56,092 bases of DNA from Ruminococcaceae bacterium UBA3215 (GTDB lineage Bacteria; Bacillota; Clostridia; Oscillospirales; Ruminococcaceae): NCBI GenBank assembly GCA_002363155.1, contig DEWH01000018.1, positions 1-56,092 of the forward strand, read 5' to 3'. The stretch's first letter is position 1. Each line of letters opens with the position of its first letter. Under the pieces are notes generated by a model. It had not been told where the DNA came from. It was given only the letters and a program-made list of their open reading frames with translations, and did not search any database. Below, piece after piece: positions 1-8,066 of the stretch. A program made the translations under genes and the position numbers.

Positions 1-40
1 CCCCGCCAGCCCCCTTTAAAAAAGGGGGCTGGACCCCCTA
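1..40. repeat. Partial family B repeat at window edge
   Basis: A strong hairpin with arms CAGCCCCC and GGGGGCTG around an A/T-rich loop is followed by GGACCCCC. The 3' end of the family B element near 17811-17838 has the same layout (arms GACCCTTTTT and AAAAAGGGTC, then TGCCCCC), with different paired bases. I infer that this is the 3' end of another copy cut by the window edge. Confidence is limited because the rest of the element lies outside. Confidence 0.4.
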
Positions 41-100
41 AACTGATCCCGTGACACGGAAATTTGAGAGATGCTTCATAAGCAAAATAATTTTTGATAA

Positions 101-138
101 AACAAACCGCTGAACGCAAACACATTCAGCGGTTTGTT
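101..138. terminator. CCGCTGAA hairpin, terminator-like
   Basis: A 14-bp perfect stem (101-114 with 125-138) encloses a 10-base loop and ends in GTTTGTTTAAT. The core CCGCTGAA/TTCAGCGG recurs at 35455-35484, 35640-35667 and, in a longer form, at 27770-27796. In this copy and at 35 kb it is joined to a family A repeat. It could end transcription arriving from the left or form part of the compound repeat. Confidence 0.55.
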
Positions 139-157
139 TAATATGTGATGAGACTAT

Positions 158-315
158 CTTATTTCCGTTTTACGGTCATTCGGGTCAAGGGCTTTGCCCT
201 TGCGCGATCCAGCCGCGCAGGCTGGCGCCGTCCGCGTAGGACAAGCGCGAAAGCGCAGACGCCGTCCGCGCAGGACAAGCGCGTAAGCGCAGGACAGCGG
301 CGCGTCAGCGCTGAA
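158..315 (+). repeat. Family A chained-hairpin repeat, copy A1
   Basis: Consecutive hairpins are CCGT-TTT-ACGG (165-175), CAAGGGC-TTT-GCCCTTG (186-202), CCAGCC-GCGCA-GGCTGG (209-225), GTCC-GCGTA-GGAC (230-242) and GCGC-GAAA-GCGC (245-256). A second GTCC..GGAC plus GCGC-GTAA-GCGC unit follows at about 263-290. The element ends at the 3' end of the hydrolase gene. Related copies lie at 35331-35484 (reversed), 35529-35609, 43411-43497 and 51038-51133. No coding potential is convincing here. Confidence 0.75.
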
Positions 316-1243
316 GCAGGTGATTTTCGAGCCAGAAGATGATATCGTTCATTACCTCGTCCCTGTTGATCTCGTTGAGAAGCTCGTGGCGGGCGCCGGG
401 ATAGAGCTTGATGTGGATATGCTTCATTCCTGCGCTGCGGAAAGCCTCGAATGCACGCTTTACGCCATTTCCGTACTCTCCGACAGGATCAGCCCAGCCG
501 GAAATGAACATTACAGGAAGCTCCTTGTTCATCTTGTCTATATTTGCGGGGTCTGTGATAAACAGAATACCGCCCATCATATCTCTGAAAAGGCTTACTG
601 TCGGGATAAATCCGCACTTCGGATCCTCGATATAAGCGTCAACTACCGCGGGATCGCGGCTTATCCAGTCAAAGGGAGTACGCACATCGTCATATTTCTT
701 GTTGTATGAGCCGAATGCGATATTGTTCAGCATCTCGCCGTTCTTGCGCGGACCGTAGATCTTAACTGCTGTCTGCGCTATACCGTAGCCGGACATGGCG
801 ACTGCTTTCTGCTGATGTCCGGTGCCGCAGATTATTGCAAGATCGGGCTTGTCGGGATAGCGGATAAGATATGTGCGGGTGAGGAAGCTTCCCATGCTGT
901 GACCGAAGAAGATATACGGAAGACCGGGATAGTCACGGCACATTATCTCATGAAGCGCGTCCATGTCGTCAACGACGTAATTCCAGCCGTCGTTCTCACA
1001 GAAAAATCCGCGGTCTTCCGGATCGTCATACGAAGCACCGTGACCGAGATGATCGTTTCCTACCGCGATAAATCCATGCCCTGCGAGAAATTCCATAAAT
1101 CCGTCATACCGCTCGATATGCTCGGCTATGCCGTGAGCTATCTGGACAATGCCGCGGGGCTCGGTATCGGGCAGGCACATGCGTGCGTGTATTGTGTTTT
1201 TCCCGTTGGACGACGGGAATGTGAAATCCTTGAATTCCTGCAT
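305..1243 (-). CDS. Alpha/beta hydrolase, monoacylglycerol lipase / lysophospholipase type
   Basis: The 312-residue product is a serine hydrolase of the alpha/beta fold, probably cytoplasmic and acting on lipid or other acyl esters. The nucleophile elbow GHSMG is at about residues 114-118 (Ser116). WADPVG near 252 and GARHE near 283 can supply the Asp and His of the triad, and AHGIAEHI near the N-terminus is the typical oxyanion region. I chose the ATG at 1243 because AGGAGG stands five bases upstream and the promoter lies between it and the longer upstream start. The gene is monocistronic and divergent from the two-component system. The substrate cannot be told from sequence. Confidence 0.88.
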   Translation of the reverse strand: MQEFKDFTFPSSNGKNTIHARMCLPDTEPRGIVQIAHGIAEHIERYDGFMEFLAGHGFIAVGNDHLGHGASYDDPEDRGFFCENDGWNYVVDDMDALHEIMCRDYPGLPYIFFGHSMGSFLTRTYLIRYPDKPDLAIICGTGHQQKAVAMSGYGIAQTAVKIYGPRKNGEMLNNIAFGSYNKKYDDVRTPFDWISRDPAVVDAYIEDPKCGFIPTVSLFRDMMGGILFITDPANIDKMNKELPVMFISGWADPVGEYGNGVKRAFEAFRSAGMKHIHIKLYPGARHELLNEINRDEVMNDIIFWLENHLLQR

Positions 1244-1282
1244 TCTGACCTCCTGCTGTTCTCTGATAGTTTCGTTATCTCC

Positions 1283-1312
1283 ATTATAATACTTTTCACC
1301 GGTCTTTGTCAA
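1283..1312 (-). promoter_or_regulatory. Promoter of the alpha/beta hydrolase gene
   Basis: Reading the minus strand, TTGACA (1312-1307) and TATAAT (1288-1283) are separated by 18 bases, a consensus sigma-A promoter. It sits inside the N-terminal extension of the longest possible reading frame, so translation must begin further down at 1243. Confidence 0.8.
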
Positions 1313-1422
1313 GAATAGAACCATATCGTCCGGCGTTTACGATGTTTTTACAAAAAAATGGTGACTTTTTTACGTTTTTGTGATATTATAGATACAGAAT
1401 AAATGTGAAAGGCAGTGGAAAA

Positions 1423-2097
1423 ATGATTTTCTGCGTTGAAGATGACAGATCGGTAAGAGATCTTATGGTATATACGCTTAATGCTTCCGGCTTCGGAGCA
1501 AAGGGAATGGTCTCGGGAAAAGAACTGTTCGAGGCGCTTGCATCAGAGAGTGCGGAGCTTGTGATACTCGATATAATGCTTCCCGACGAGGACGGTATAT
1601 CTATACTAAAAAAACTGCGAGGTGACCCGGTTTACTCGGATATCCCGGTGATAATGGCTACCGCCAAAGGTACGGAGTACGACAAGGTCACCGGGCTTGA
1701 TGCGGGCGCGGACGATTATCTCGCGAAGCCTTTCGGAATGATGGAAATGGTATCGCGCATAAAGGCTGTGCTGCGCAGGTGCGGTCCCGGCAGAAGGCAG
1801 GACGTTCTGAAGCTGTCCGGACTAGTAATTGACCCGGACGAGCATACGGTTTCCGCAGACGGGGAGCGGATTCAGCTCACGCTGAAAGAGTATGAGCTGC
1901 TGAAAACATTCATGGAGGGTGCAGGAAAAGTCTATTCCCGCGAACAGCTCCTGCATTCCGTATGGGGAACGGATTTCACCGGTGAAACGCGCACAGTCGA
2001 TGTCCATATCGGCACTTTGCGCACAAAGCTGGGAAAGTACGGCGATCTTGTAAAGACTGTGCGCGGAGTGGGTTACCGCATGGAGAAAAGTATATGA
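1423..2097 (+). CDS. OmpR/PhoB-family response regulator
   Basis: An N-terminal receiver domain has the acidic pair EDD near residue 5, phospho-acceptor Asp in VILDIMLPDEDG, the conserved Thr/Ala region and Lys in YLAKPFG. A C-terminal winged-helix DNA-binding domain ends with the usual RTVDVHIGTLRTKLG and VRGVGYR. It is the transcriptional output of the kinase that follows, which it overlaps by ATGA. The ATG at 1423 gives a normal receiver start (MIFCVEDD); the upstream GTG at 1405 has no ribosome site. It belongs to the PhoP/PhoB/WalR group; the regulon (phosphate, cell wall) cannot be settled here. Confidence 0.9.
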   Translation: MIFCVEDDRSVRDLMVYTLNASGFGAKGMVSGKELFEALASESAELVILDIMLPDEDGISILKKLRGDPVYSDIPVIMATAKGTEYDKVTGLDAGADDYLAKPFGMMEMVSRIKAVLRRCGPGRRQDVLKLSGLVIDPDEHTVSADGERIQLTLKEYELLKTFMEGAGKVYSREQLLHSVWGTDFTGETRTVDVHIGTLRTKLGKYGDLVKTVRGVGYRMEKSI

Positions 2098-3770
2098 CGA
2101 AAAGGATCTTCCGGTCTATCTGTCTTGCGGCAGCTACGGTATTCGTAGCATCGCTGGTAATAAGTATAATGGTGCTTTACAACTATTTTTCGGAAGCGTA
2201 TCATGACCGGCTTGAATCACAGACAAAGCTTACCGCCCATTCGCTTGCAAACGAGGGTGTATCCTTTTTTGACGGGCTGGATACCTACGGCTACCGCATA
2301 ACGTGGATAGACGCGGACGGGAGCGTGATATACGATACTGTCAGCGGTTCGGGCGATATGGCGAACCATTCCGACAGGGAGGAATATATTGAAGCTGTCA
2401 AAAACGGCTACGGTGAAAGCTCGCGCACTTCCTCAACGCTTACCGAAAAGCTGATATACTCTGCACAGCGCCTTCCGGACGGTACTGTCATACGGCTCTC
2501 ATGCTCGCAGTTCACAGTGCTTTCGCTTATGCCGCAGATGATACTGCCGCTTACGGCGATAGTGCTGCTTGAAGCGTATATCGCTTTTCAGATAGCTTAC
2601 AGGCTTTCCCGGAAGATCGTCAAGCCGCTCAACGAGATAGACCTCGATCACCCGAAGAAGGACTCCGGCGTTTACACCGAGCTTATGCCTCTGCTTGACC
2701 GTATAGAGATGCAGCAGAACGAGCTTAAACAGCAGGAAGAGGCGCTTCGGAAGAAGCAGAATGAGTTTGACACTGCAACTGAAAATATGCACGAGGGGCT
2801 TATCCTGCTCAACAGCGACGGAAAGATAATAAGCATCAACCGTACAGCTTCGGAGCTTCTCGGGATCGACTGCTCCGGAGTGGGGAAGAGCCTTGTTTCC
2901 CTTGATCCGTCGCCCGATCTCCGGTCTCTTATCGGCGAAGCTTCCGGAGGTTCCGTTGCCGAGACGGTTATGAGCATAGACGGGCTGGACTATCGTTTCA
3001 GCGCGAGTCCGGTTATGTCGGACGGGGAGACCGCCGGCATAGCGCTGCTGATCTTTGATATAACGGAAAAGGAAAAATCCGAGCTGATGCGGCGCGAGTT
3101 CACTGCGAATGTTTCCCACGAAATAAAAACCCCGCTCCACGCTATATCCGGCTATGCCGAGATAATGCGGGACGGGCTTGTGAAGCCGGAGGATACCGGT
3201 GAATTTGCGGGGCGGATATACTCCGAGACCCAGCGCCTTATAACGCTTGTAGATGATATAATCAAGCTGTCGCGGCTTGACGAGGGTGCGGACGGACTGA
3301 TGTTCGAGGAAACGCATCTTCTGGATATCGTCCGCTCGGCGATGCAGCTTCTTGAACGCCCGGCGGAGGAAATGAAGATAAGCGTTTCGGTGGGCGGAGA
3401 CGATGTTTCCGTGATCTCGGTGCCTCACCTCGTAAGCGGTATTATCTACAATCTCTGCGACAATGCGATCAAGTACAACCGCGAAAACGGCTCTGTTTCG
3501 GTGATGGTAAAGGACTGCGGCGAAAGCGCGCAGATAAGGGTCAGCGATACCGGTATCGGTATCCCGCCGGATCAGAAGGAGCGCATCTTTGAGCGCTTCT
3601 ACCGTGTTGACAAGAGCCGCTCGAAGCAGGTGGGCGGCACCGGACTCGGACTGTCGATCGTGAAGCATTCCGCAACGCGGATCGGAGCCGAGATCGAGGT
3701 GGAAAGCGTACTTAACGGCGGAACCGCGGTAATTGTACGGCTCCCGAAAGAGAGACGCAGGGAAAGGTGA
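2094..3770 (+). CDS. Membrane sensor histidine kinase, PhoR/WalK type
   Basis: This 558-residue kinase has a transmembrane helix at about 8-28, an extracytoplasmic sensor region to about 145, a second helix at about 147-168, a linker with a short coiled coil (about 200-225), a PAS domain (about 226-325), the HisKA dimerisation box NVSHEIKTPLHAISGY and a C-terminal ATPase with NLCDNAIKYN, DTGIGIP and GGTGLGLSIVK. It should autophosphorylate on the His of SHEIKTP and pass phosphate to the regulator encoded just upstream. The ATG overlaps the regulator stop codon, so the pair is translationally coupled. The architecture matches PhoR, but no phosphate genes are nearby. Confidence 0.9.
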   Translation: MTKRIFRSICLAAATVFVASLVISIMVLYNYFSEAYHDRLESQTKLTAHSLANEGVSFFDGLDTYGYRITWIDADGSVIYDTVSGSGDMANHSDREEYIEAVKNGYGESSRTSSTLTEKLIYSAQRLPDGTVIRLSCSQFTVLSLMPQMILPLTAIVLLEAYIAFQIAYRLSRKIVKPLNEIDLDHPKKDSGVYTELMPLLDRIEMQQNELKQQEEALRKKQNEFDTATENMHEGLILLNSDGKIISINRTASELLGIDCSGVGKSLVSLDPSPDLRSLIGEASGGSVAETVMSIDGLDYRFSASPVMSDGETAGIALLIFDITEKEKSELMRREFTANVSHEIKTPLHAISGYAEIMRDGLVKPEDTGEFAGRIYSETQRLITLVDDIIKLSRLDEGADGLMFEETHLLDIVRSAMQLLERPAEEMKISVSVGGDDVSVISVPHLVSGIIYNLCDNAIKYNRENGSVSVMVKDCGESAQIRVSDTGIGIPPDQKERIFERFYRVDKSRSKQVGGTGLGLSIVKHSATRIGAEIEVESVLNGGTAVIVRLPKERRRER

Positions 3771-3772
3771 GA

Positions 3773-4519
3773 TCAGTCGATCGGTATGCCTTCGTCTATT
3801 ATGTCTTCATCAGACCATGCGCTTCCCGCGTAGTATGATGAACGGAGAGACTGAGTTCCGTCACGTCCGATGATGATATGATCGACTATTTCGATATCGA
3901 AAGCCTTGAAATGCCGTACGATCTCACGGGTAGCTTTGACATCGTTCTTTGAGGCGATAGAGCTCCCTCGGGGGTGATTGTGGGCGATTATCAGCCTGTC
4001 GCAGCTGCATTCAAACGCAAAATTCATAAGCGCTCTCATTGAGAAGCCGACTGAACGGATCGTTCCGTCGGCTATTTTCTTTTCGCGGATAAGTTTAAGG
4101 TCGGCAGTTACCGCGGCTGCATGGACTTCTTCCTTGTCCGTGTTCAGGAATACTTCGCTGAAGTATCCGCAGATATTCTCTATGCCTTCCATGAAGCGCC
4201 TGTCCTTGCCGAGCCGTTTGGAGCTCAGGTAGTATGAAGCCGTCTGCGGCAAAAGTTTCAGAAGTGTCGCGGCGTGTTCACCCAGTCCCTTTATCTTGAC
4301 AAGTTCGCTGTACGGTGCGTCAAACACATCGCTTAGCTTTCCGCCGAACCTTTCAAGTATCGTGTGCGCGAGCTCATTGGTGTCACGCTGCGGCACGGCA
4401 TAAAACAGAAGCAGTTCGAGTTTCTGATGATCGTTGAACGATCTCAGGCCGTTTTCCCGGAACTGCTCTTTCATTCGTTCCCTGTGTCCTTTGTGGAGCT
4501 TCGGATCGCGTGCTGGCAT
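3773..4519 (-). CDS. radC: RadC-family JAMM/MPN+ protein
   Basis: The 248-residue protein has the N-terminal UPF0758 helical region with a helix-hairpin-helix (IKGLGEHAATLL) and a C-terminal JAMM metalloprotein domain with HNHPRGSSIASKND, the zinc-binding HxHP-x-SxxD pattern. The family carries the name DNA repair protein RadC, but its biochemical role is unproven. The ATG at 4519 is preferred because AAAGGAAA lies just upstream and it begins 17 bases after the cyclase stop. The longer start at 4561 would lie inside the cyclase gene. It follows the cyclase gene as the second gene of a minus-strand pair and converges with the histidine kinase gene. Confidence 0.88.
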   Translation of the reverse strand: MPARDPKLHKGHRERMKEQFRENGLRSFNDHQKLELLLFYAVPQRDTNELAHTILERFGGKLSDVFDAPYSELVKIKGLGEHAATLLKLLPQTASYYLSSKRLGKDRRFMEGIENICGYFSEVFLNTDKEEVHAAAVTADLKLIREKKIADGTIRSVGFSMRALMNFAFECSCDRLIIAHNHPRGSSIASKNDVKATREIVRHFKAFDIEIVDHIIIGRDGTQSLRSSYYAGSAWSDEDIIDEGIPID

Positions 4520-4536
4520 AAAGATTTCCTTTCCCT

Positions 4537-5118
4537 TTATCTGATAAGGTATGCGCGGCATGGTGCGCCGTCGCAGCCGCCGAGATTGAGTGGAGCGGCA
4601 CTTAAAAAGTATCTTCCCTCCGGCACATCGGTGAGCACTATCCCCTCCAGCAGAACTATCCCGGCTCCGAGAAGTATGAGATGCACTTCTTTCGGCGCGT
4701 CCTCGGGTCCGACTGTCTGGCTCTCGTTGCCGATAAGGCAGATCCCGGACTGTGCAAACGCCCGTGCGGCGTCGGCGGTGACCACAGCATTTCCGGCGAT
4801 GAGTATGCGTTTTGCCGCACCTGCCTCTCTTGCGGATTCCATTATATCAACGACGTCCGCGGAGGTCAGTTCTCCCTCGCGCCTTATGACGCAGCAGTCA
4901 CCTACATACAGCGAAAGCTCGGTCTTGTCTATCGTCTTTCCGTCATTTATGAAGTGGAACGGCGCGTCAACGTGAGTTCCGTTATGTACGCACATGGATA
5001 TGTCGGTGAGATTATATTCGCTGCCGTCGCCGATGCTCATGGTTCTTGTCATCTTCGGGCTCGGATCGCCGGGAAATACCTTGCAGGAAAAGACTTCCTG
5101 TGAAATATCTATAATCAT
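4537..5118 (-). CDS. Cyclase-family metal-dependent hydrolase (KynB-like)
   Basis: The 193-residue product fits the cyclase/arylformamidase family (PF04199). It has the metal-binding signature HNGTHVDAPFHF and an N-terminal DISQEV...FPGDP typical of the family. Members hydrolyse amide or lactone bonds, for example N-formylkynurenine, but no tryptophan catabolism genes are present, so the substrate is unknown. GGAGAG six bases ahead of the ATG and a consensus promoter upstream support the start. It shares a divergent intergenic region with the GntR-type regulator and is transcribed with radC. Confidence 0.85.
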   Translation of the reverse strand: MIIDISQEVFSCKVFPGDPSPKMTRTMSIGDGSEYNLTDISMCVHNGTHVDAPFHFINDGKTIDKTELSLYVGDCCVIRREGELTSADVVDIMESAREAGAAKRILIAGNAVVTADAARAFAQSGICLIGNESQTVGPEDAPKEVHLILLGAGIVLLEGIVLTDVPEGRYFLSAAPLNLGGCDGAPCRAYLIR

Positions 5119-5161
5119 AATATCTCTCCGTTTCTTTAGATGTTCCCTTTATATAATTCAA

Positions 5162-5190
5162 AGTATATCATACAACAGGATATTTGTCAA
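5162..5190 (-). promoter_or_regulatory. Promoter of the cyclase-radC operon
   Basis: On the minus strand TTGACA (5190-5185), 17-base spacer, TATACT (5167-5162). It lies back-to-back with the GntR-operon promoter at 5217-5245. Confidence 0.82.
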
Positions 5191-5216
5191 ATAACGAAAA
5201 AATCTGCAAAAGGGTA

Positions 5217-5276
5217 TTGACAAGTGTATATGTATATGCTATACTGTGTATAACGTATATATACAATATTTCGGAG
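5217..5276 (+). promoter_or_regulatory. Promoter and likely autoregulatory operator of the GntR-ABC operon
   Basis: TTGACA (5217-5222), 17-base spacer, TATACT (5240-5245). The spacer and start region are packed with overlapping GTATA/TATAC inverted repeats (5225-5265), including the palindrome GTATATATAC. YtrA-type GntR regulators normally repress their own ABC operon by binding such a site. The promoter is seen; the binding is inferred. Confidence 0.75.
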
Positions 5277-5281
5277 GCGCT

Positions 5282-5668
5282 ATGGATATAATTCTGAAAA
5301 ACTCTTCTGACGAGCCTATCTATCAGCAGATAGTCTCACAGGTCAAAGCGCAGATAATGAACGGAACGCTCGCAGCAGGGGACGCCCTGCCGTCGATGCG
5401 TACTCTTGCCGCTCAGCTGCGCATCAGCGTCATTACCACAAAGCGTGCTTATGAAGACCTTGAACGGGACGGCTACATTGAGAACTACGCCGGAAAGGGC
5501 TGTTTTGTCAAGCGCCAGAACACCGACTTTCTCCGCGAGGAAACAGTGCGCCAGACCGAGGAACTGCTTGCGAAAGCCTGTGAAAAAGCACGGCTGTGTG
5601 ATCTTACGCTGGAGGAAATGAAGGAAATGCTGGAACTGATATACACGGAGGGCGAGAGCAATGACTGA
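5282..5668 (+). CDS. GntR-family transcriptional regulator, YtrA subfamily
   Basis: The 128-residue protein has an N-terminal winged helix (DEPIYQQIVSQVKAQI, then LPSMRTLAAQLRISVITTKRAYEDLERDGYI) and only a short helical C-terminal tail. This small size defines the YtrA subfamily. GGAGG precedes the ATG at 5282 and the promoter ends upstream of it. Its stop overlaps the ABC ATPase start, so it is the first gene of a regulator-transporter operon (5282-8973) and probably senses a cell-envelope or antimicrobial stress handled by the exporter. Confidence 0.9.
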   Translation: MDIILKNSSDEPIYQQIVSQVKAQIMNGTLAAGDALPSMRTLAAQLRISVITTKRAYEDLERDGYIENYAGKGCFVKRQNTDFLREETVRQTEELLAKACEKARLCDLTLEEMKEMLELIYTEGESND

Positions 5669-6539
5669 TTACGAAAACGCGATAGAAATAAACGGGCTTA
5701 CAAAGAAATATGACGGTTTCACGCTCGACAACGTGAGCTTTACCGTGCCGAAAGGCTCTATAATGGGGTTCATCGGTCAGAACGGAGCCGGTAAGACCAC
5801 TACCATTCGATCTTTGCTGAATATTATCAAGTGCGACAGCGGAGAGATAAAGCTGCTCGGACTTGATCACATCAGGGACGAATACGCAGTAAAGGAACGG
5901 ATCGCGGTGGTATTCGACGAGCTTCCGTTCCACGACAGCTTCACCGGCACGGCGCTGTCGAAGATGTTTTCCGGGCTGTACGGCAGCTGGGACTCGAAGA
6001 GGTTTTTTGAGCTGTGCGACAGGTTCGGACTTCCGGTAAATAAGAAGCTATCTAAGTTCTCGAAGGGCATGAAAATGAAGATGCAGATAGCAACCGCGCT
6101 CTCGCATAACGCGGAACTGCTGATAATGGACGAGGCTACCACAGGTCTTGACCCGGTAGTCAGAAACGAGATACTTGATATGTTCCGTGAGTACCTTATG
6201 GACGGAGACAAGTCGATACTTATGTCTTCTCACATCACCAGTGACCTGGAGAAGATAGCCGACTGCGTTTCATTCATAGACCGCGGAAAGATACTGCTCA
6301 CCGGCTACAAGGACGATATCCTCGAAACTCACGCGGTCATCAAATGCACGAAGGACGAGTTTAAGGAGATTGATCCCGGCGACTTTATCAGCGCCCGTAT
6401 CAACGATTTCGGAGCCGAAGTAATGGTGGCTGACAGGAAAGCTGCCGCGGAAAAGTATTCCGGTGCGGCTATTGAAAAGACAACGCTTGAGGAGATAATG
6501 CTGTTCTACGTTAACCGCGTCAAAAAGGAGTGGCAGTAA
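5661..6539 (+). CDS. ABC transporter ATP-binding protein (ABC-2 exporter type)
   Basis: A 292-residue nucleotide-binding subunit: Walker A GQNGAGKTT near residue 40, signature FSKGMKMKMQ (divergent LSGGQ, usual in YtrB/BcrA-type ATPases), Walker B LLIMDEATTGLD and switch His in MSSHI. A C-terminal extension of about 80 residues is typical of drug or lantibiotic exporters. It overlaps the regulator gene by eight bases and is followed by two permeases, suggesting a heteromeric exporter. The substrate is unknown. Confidence 0.9.
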   Translation: MTDYENAIEINGLTKKYDGFTLDNVSFTVPKGSIMGFIGQNGAGKTTTIRSLLNIIKCDSGEIKLLGLDHIRDEYAVKERIAVVFDELPFHDSFTGTALSKMFSGLYGSWDSKRFFELCDRFGLPVNKKLSKFSKGMKMKMQIATALSHNAELLIMDEATTGLDPVVRNEILDMFREYLMDGDKSILMSSHITSDLEKIADCVSFIDRGKILLTGYKDDILETHAVIKCTKDEFKEIDPGDFISARINDFGAEVMVADRKAAAEKYSGAAIEKTTLEEIMLFYVNRVKKEWQ

Positions 6540-7336
6540 TGGAGAAATTAAAGAGGGGAAACTTTGCGATGCTGCTGTACCGCGAATATTATCTCGGCAG
6601 AAAAAGTTTCGTGACTGGATCGTTTATGTTTCTGGCGGTGGCGGTCTTTTGCCTGCTCAATCTTGTAAGCTTCGATCACGGAAATATAGGAAGGGTCCTG
6701 GAAGTCGTGATCGGCGATCCGTCAGATGCCGCGGCGAAGGAATTTGCGGCGGAGAGAGTCGCGGAGATGCGGCAGAGTATGACCTTTATAATGAAGATAA
6801 TGCCGACAGTAATGGGCTGTCAGTTTCAGTTCGTGATGTGTGATGTCGCAGGGCGCGATGAGATTGCGCTGTGGCAGCGTTTCGCGAAATGCGCGCCGGC
6901 ATCTCCCGCAAAACGCGCTCTTGCAAAGATCGTGATGAACGTTATATGCCTCTGCATTTCGGTACTTCTCGGAACGGTATATATGAATGTTGTCGGAGCG
7001 GTATTCGGCGACGGTGTGTCATACTCCGATATTTCGTATATGTTCACGGTGGTCACTGCCGTTACCGCGTTCACGGTGCTCGCTCAGATATATACGATGA
7101 TACTGCACAGTATGGAGAAGGGGATGCTTGCGCTTCTGGCAACTATAATGGTGCCGACATGGGCAGTTGCTTTCGCAAACGTCATGGGGAGAAACGGCAC
7201 ACGGGACGATGAATTTTTTGTTGATTTATCCGCGTTCTGTGAGTTTATATGTCCGTTCCTGCCGTTTATACTTATAGGTCTGTTCGCTTTCGGATTTGCT
7301 GCGATATACCTGCTGTTTAAAAGGAGGGAGAAGTAA
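6539..7336 (+). CDS. ABC-2 type transporter permease
   Basis: A 265-residue membrane protein with about six hydrophobic segments, beginning near SFMFLAVAVFCLLNLV and ending with FILIGLFAFGFAAIYLLF plus a basic tail. No enzymatic motif is seen; position and topology make it a membrane subunit for the preceding ATPase. The ATG at 6539 overlaps the ATPase stop and has AAGGAG eight bases upstream, better than the GTG at 6530. Confidence 0.75.
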   Translation: MEKLKRGNFAMLLYREYYLGRKSFVTGSFMFLAVAVFCLLNLVSFDHGNIGRVLEVVIGDPSDAAAKEFAAERVAEMRQSMTFIMKIMPTVMGCQFQFVMCDVAGRDEIALWQRFAKCAPASPAKRALAKIVMNVICLCISVLLGTVYMNVVGAVFGDGVSYSDISYMFTVVTAVTAFTVLAQIYTMILHSMEKGMLALLATIMVPTWAVAFANVMGRNGTRDDEFFVDLSAFCEFICPFLPFILIGLFAFGFAAIYLLFKRREK

Positions 7337-7337
7337 G

Positions 7338-8066
7338 ATGTCGGGACTGCTTTACAAAAATTTCCGCATAAACCGCTCATCGCTCATATTTGCTCTCATT
7401 ATACAGGTTTTGTGCTGTGCGGTGATACTTCTCGTATGTTTCTTTCAGGGCGGAAAGCCTTTTGAAGAGGAAGGCGCGAATACAGCCGTTTTTATCTTTT
7501 CATTACTGTACTTTCTCGGTTCCTGGCTTCCCGCAATGGCAACGAGCGAGATATTCAGAACGGACGAGGGGAAGACAGCCTGTTCGTTCGCTATGTCGCT
7601 CCCTGCGGGTGCGAAGGGTCACGTCGAATCGAAATACTACTTCATACTTATCGAGAACATTATAATATTGTTTATCGGATTTATCACCGATACTCTTACT
7701 TTCGCCATGACCGGAGGAACGGTCTCGATGACAATATTCATCATGTTTGTTTTCTGCTGGCGTATGATGATCTCGTCGGTGGAGATACCGTTCATGATCC
7801 GCTTCGGTTCACAGCGCGGAATGAGCATTAAGGGGGCGGTTGTAGGTATAATACTGATGCTTGGCTGGCTGTGGTTCCTGTTTGGCGATATATGGTTCAT
7901 ACTTGACAGCGAGGACCCGATCGCGGCATTTATGGAGTTTATGCAGAGCGGCGATATCGCTTTCTGGCTGTCGCTTTTCCCGTATGTTTCCATAATAATG
8001 TATTATCTGTCGTGCAGGATATCCGTGAAGTTATACAGAAAGGGGGCGGAGACTTATGAACAGTGA
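7338..8066 (+). CDS. ABC-2 type transporter permease (ABC2_membrane_5-like)
   Basis: A second membrane subunit of 242 residues with six predicted helices. The opening MSGLLYKNFRINRSSLIFAL is typical of small ABC-2 permeases of the PF13346 kind. GGAGGGAG precedes the ATG at 7338, one base after the previous stop. The pair of dissimilar permeases suggests a heterodimeric channel. Its 3' end overlaps the CPBP gene by 11 bases. Confidence 0.75.
   Translation: MSGLLYKNFRINRSSLIFALIIQVLCCAVILLVCFFQGGKPFEEEGANTAVFIFSLLYFLGSWLPAMATSEIFRTDEGKTACSFAMSLPAGAKGHVESKYYFILIENIIILFIGFITDTLTFAMTGGTVSMTIFIMFVFCWRMMISSVEIPFMIRFGSQRGMSIKGAVVGIILMLGWLWFLFGDIWFILDSEDPIAAFMEFMQSGDIAFWLSLFPYVSIIMYYLSCRISVKLYRKGAETYEQ

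Noticed and set aside
145..342. Short plus-strand frame in the first repeat block
   Set aside because: It translates chained hairpins into Arg/Ala-rich sequence and runs into the end of the hydrolase gene; no ribosome site.
2499..3668. Minus-strand open frame (389 codons) opposite the histidine kinase
   Set aside because: Shadow of a kinase gene with all catalytic motifs.
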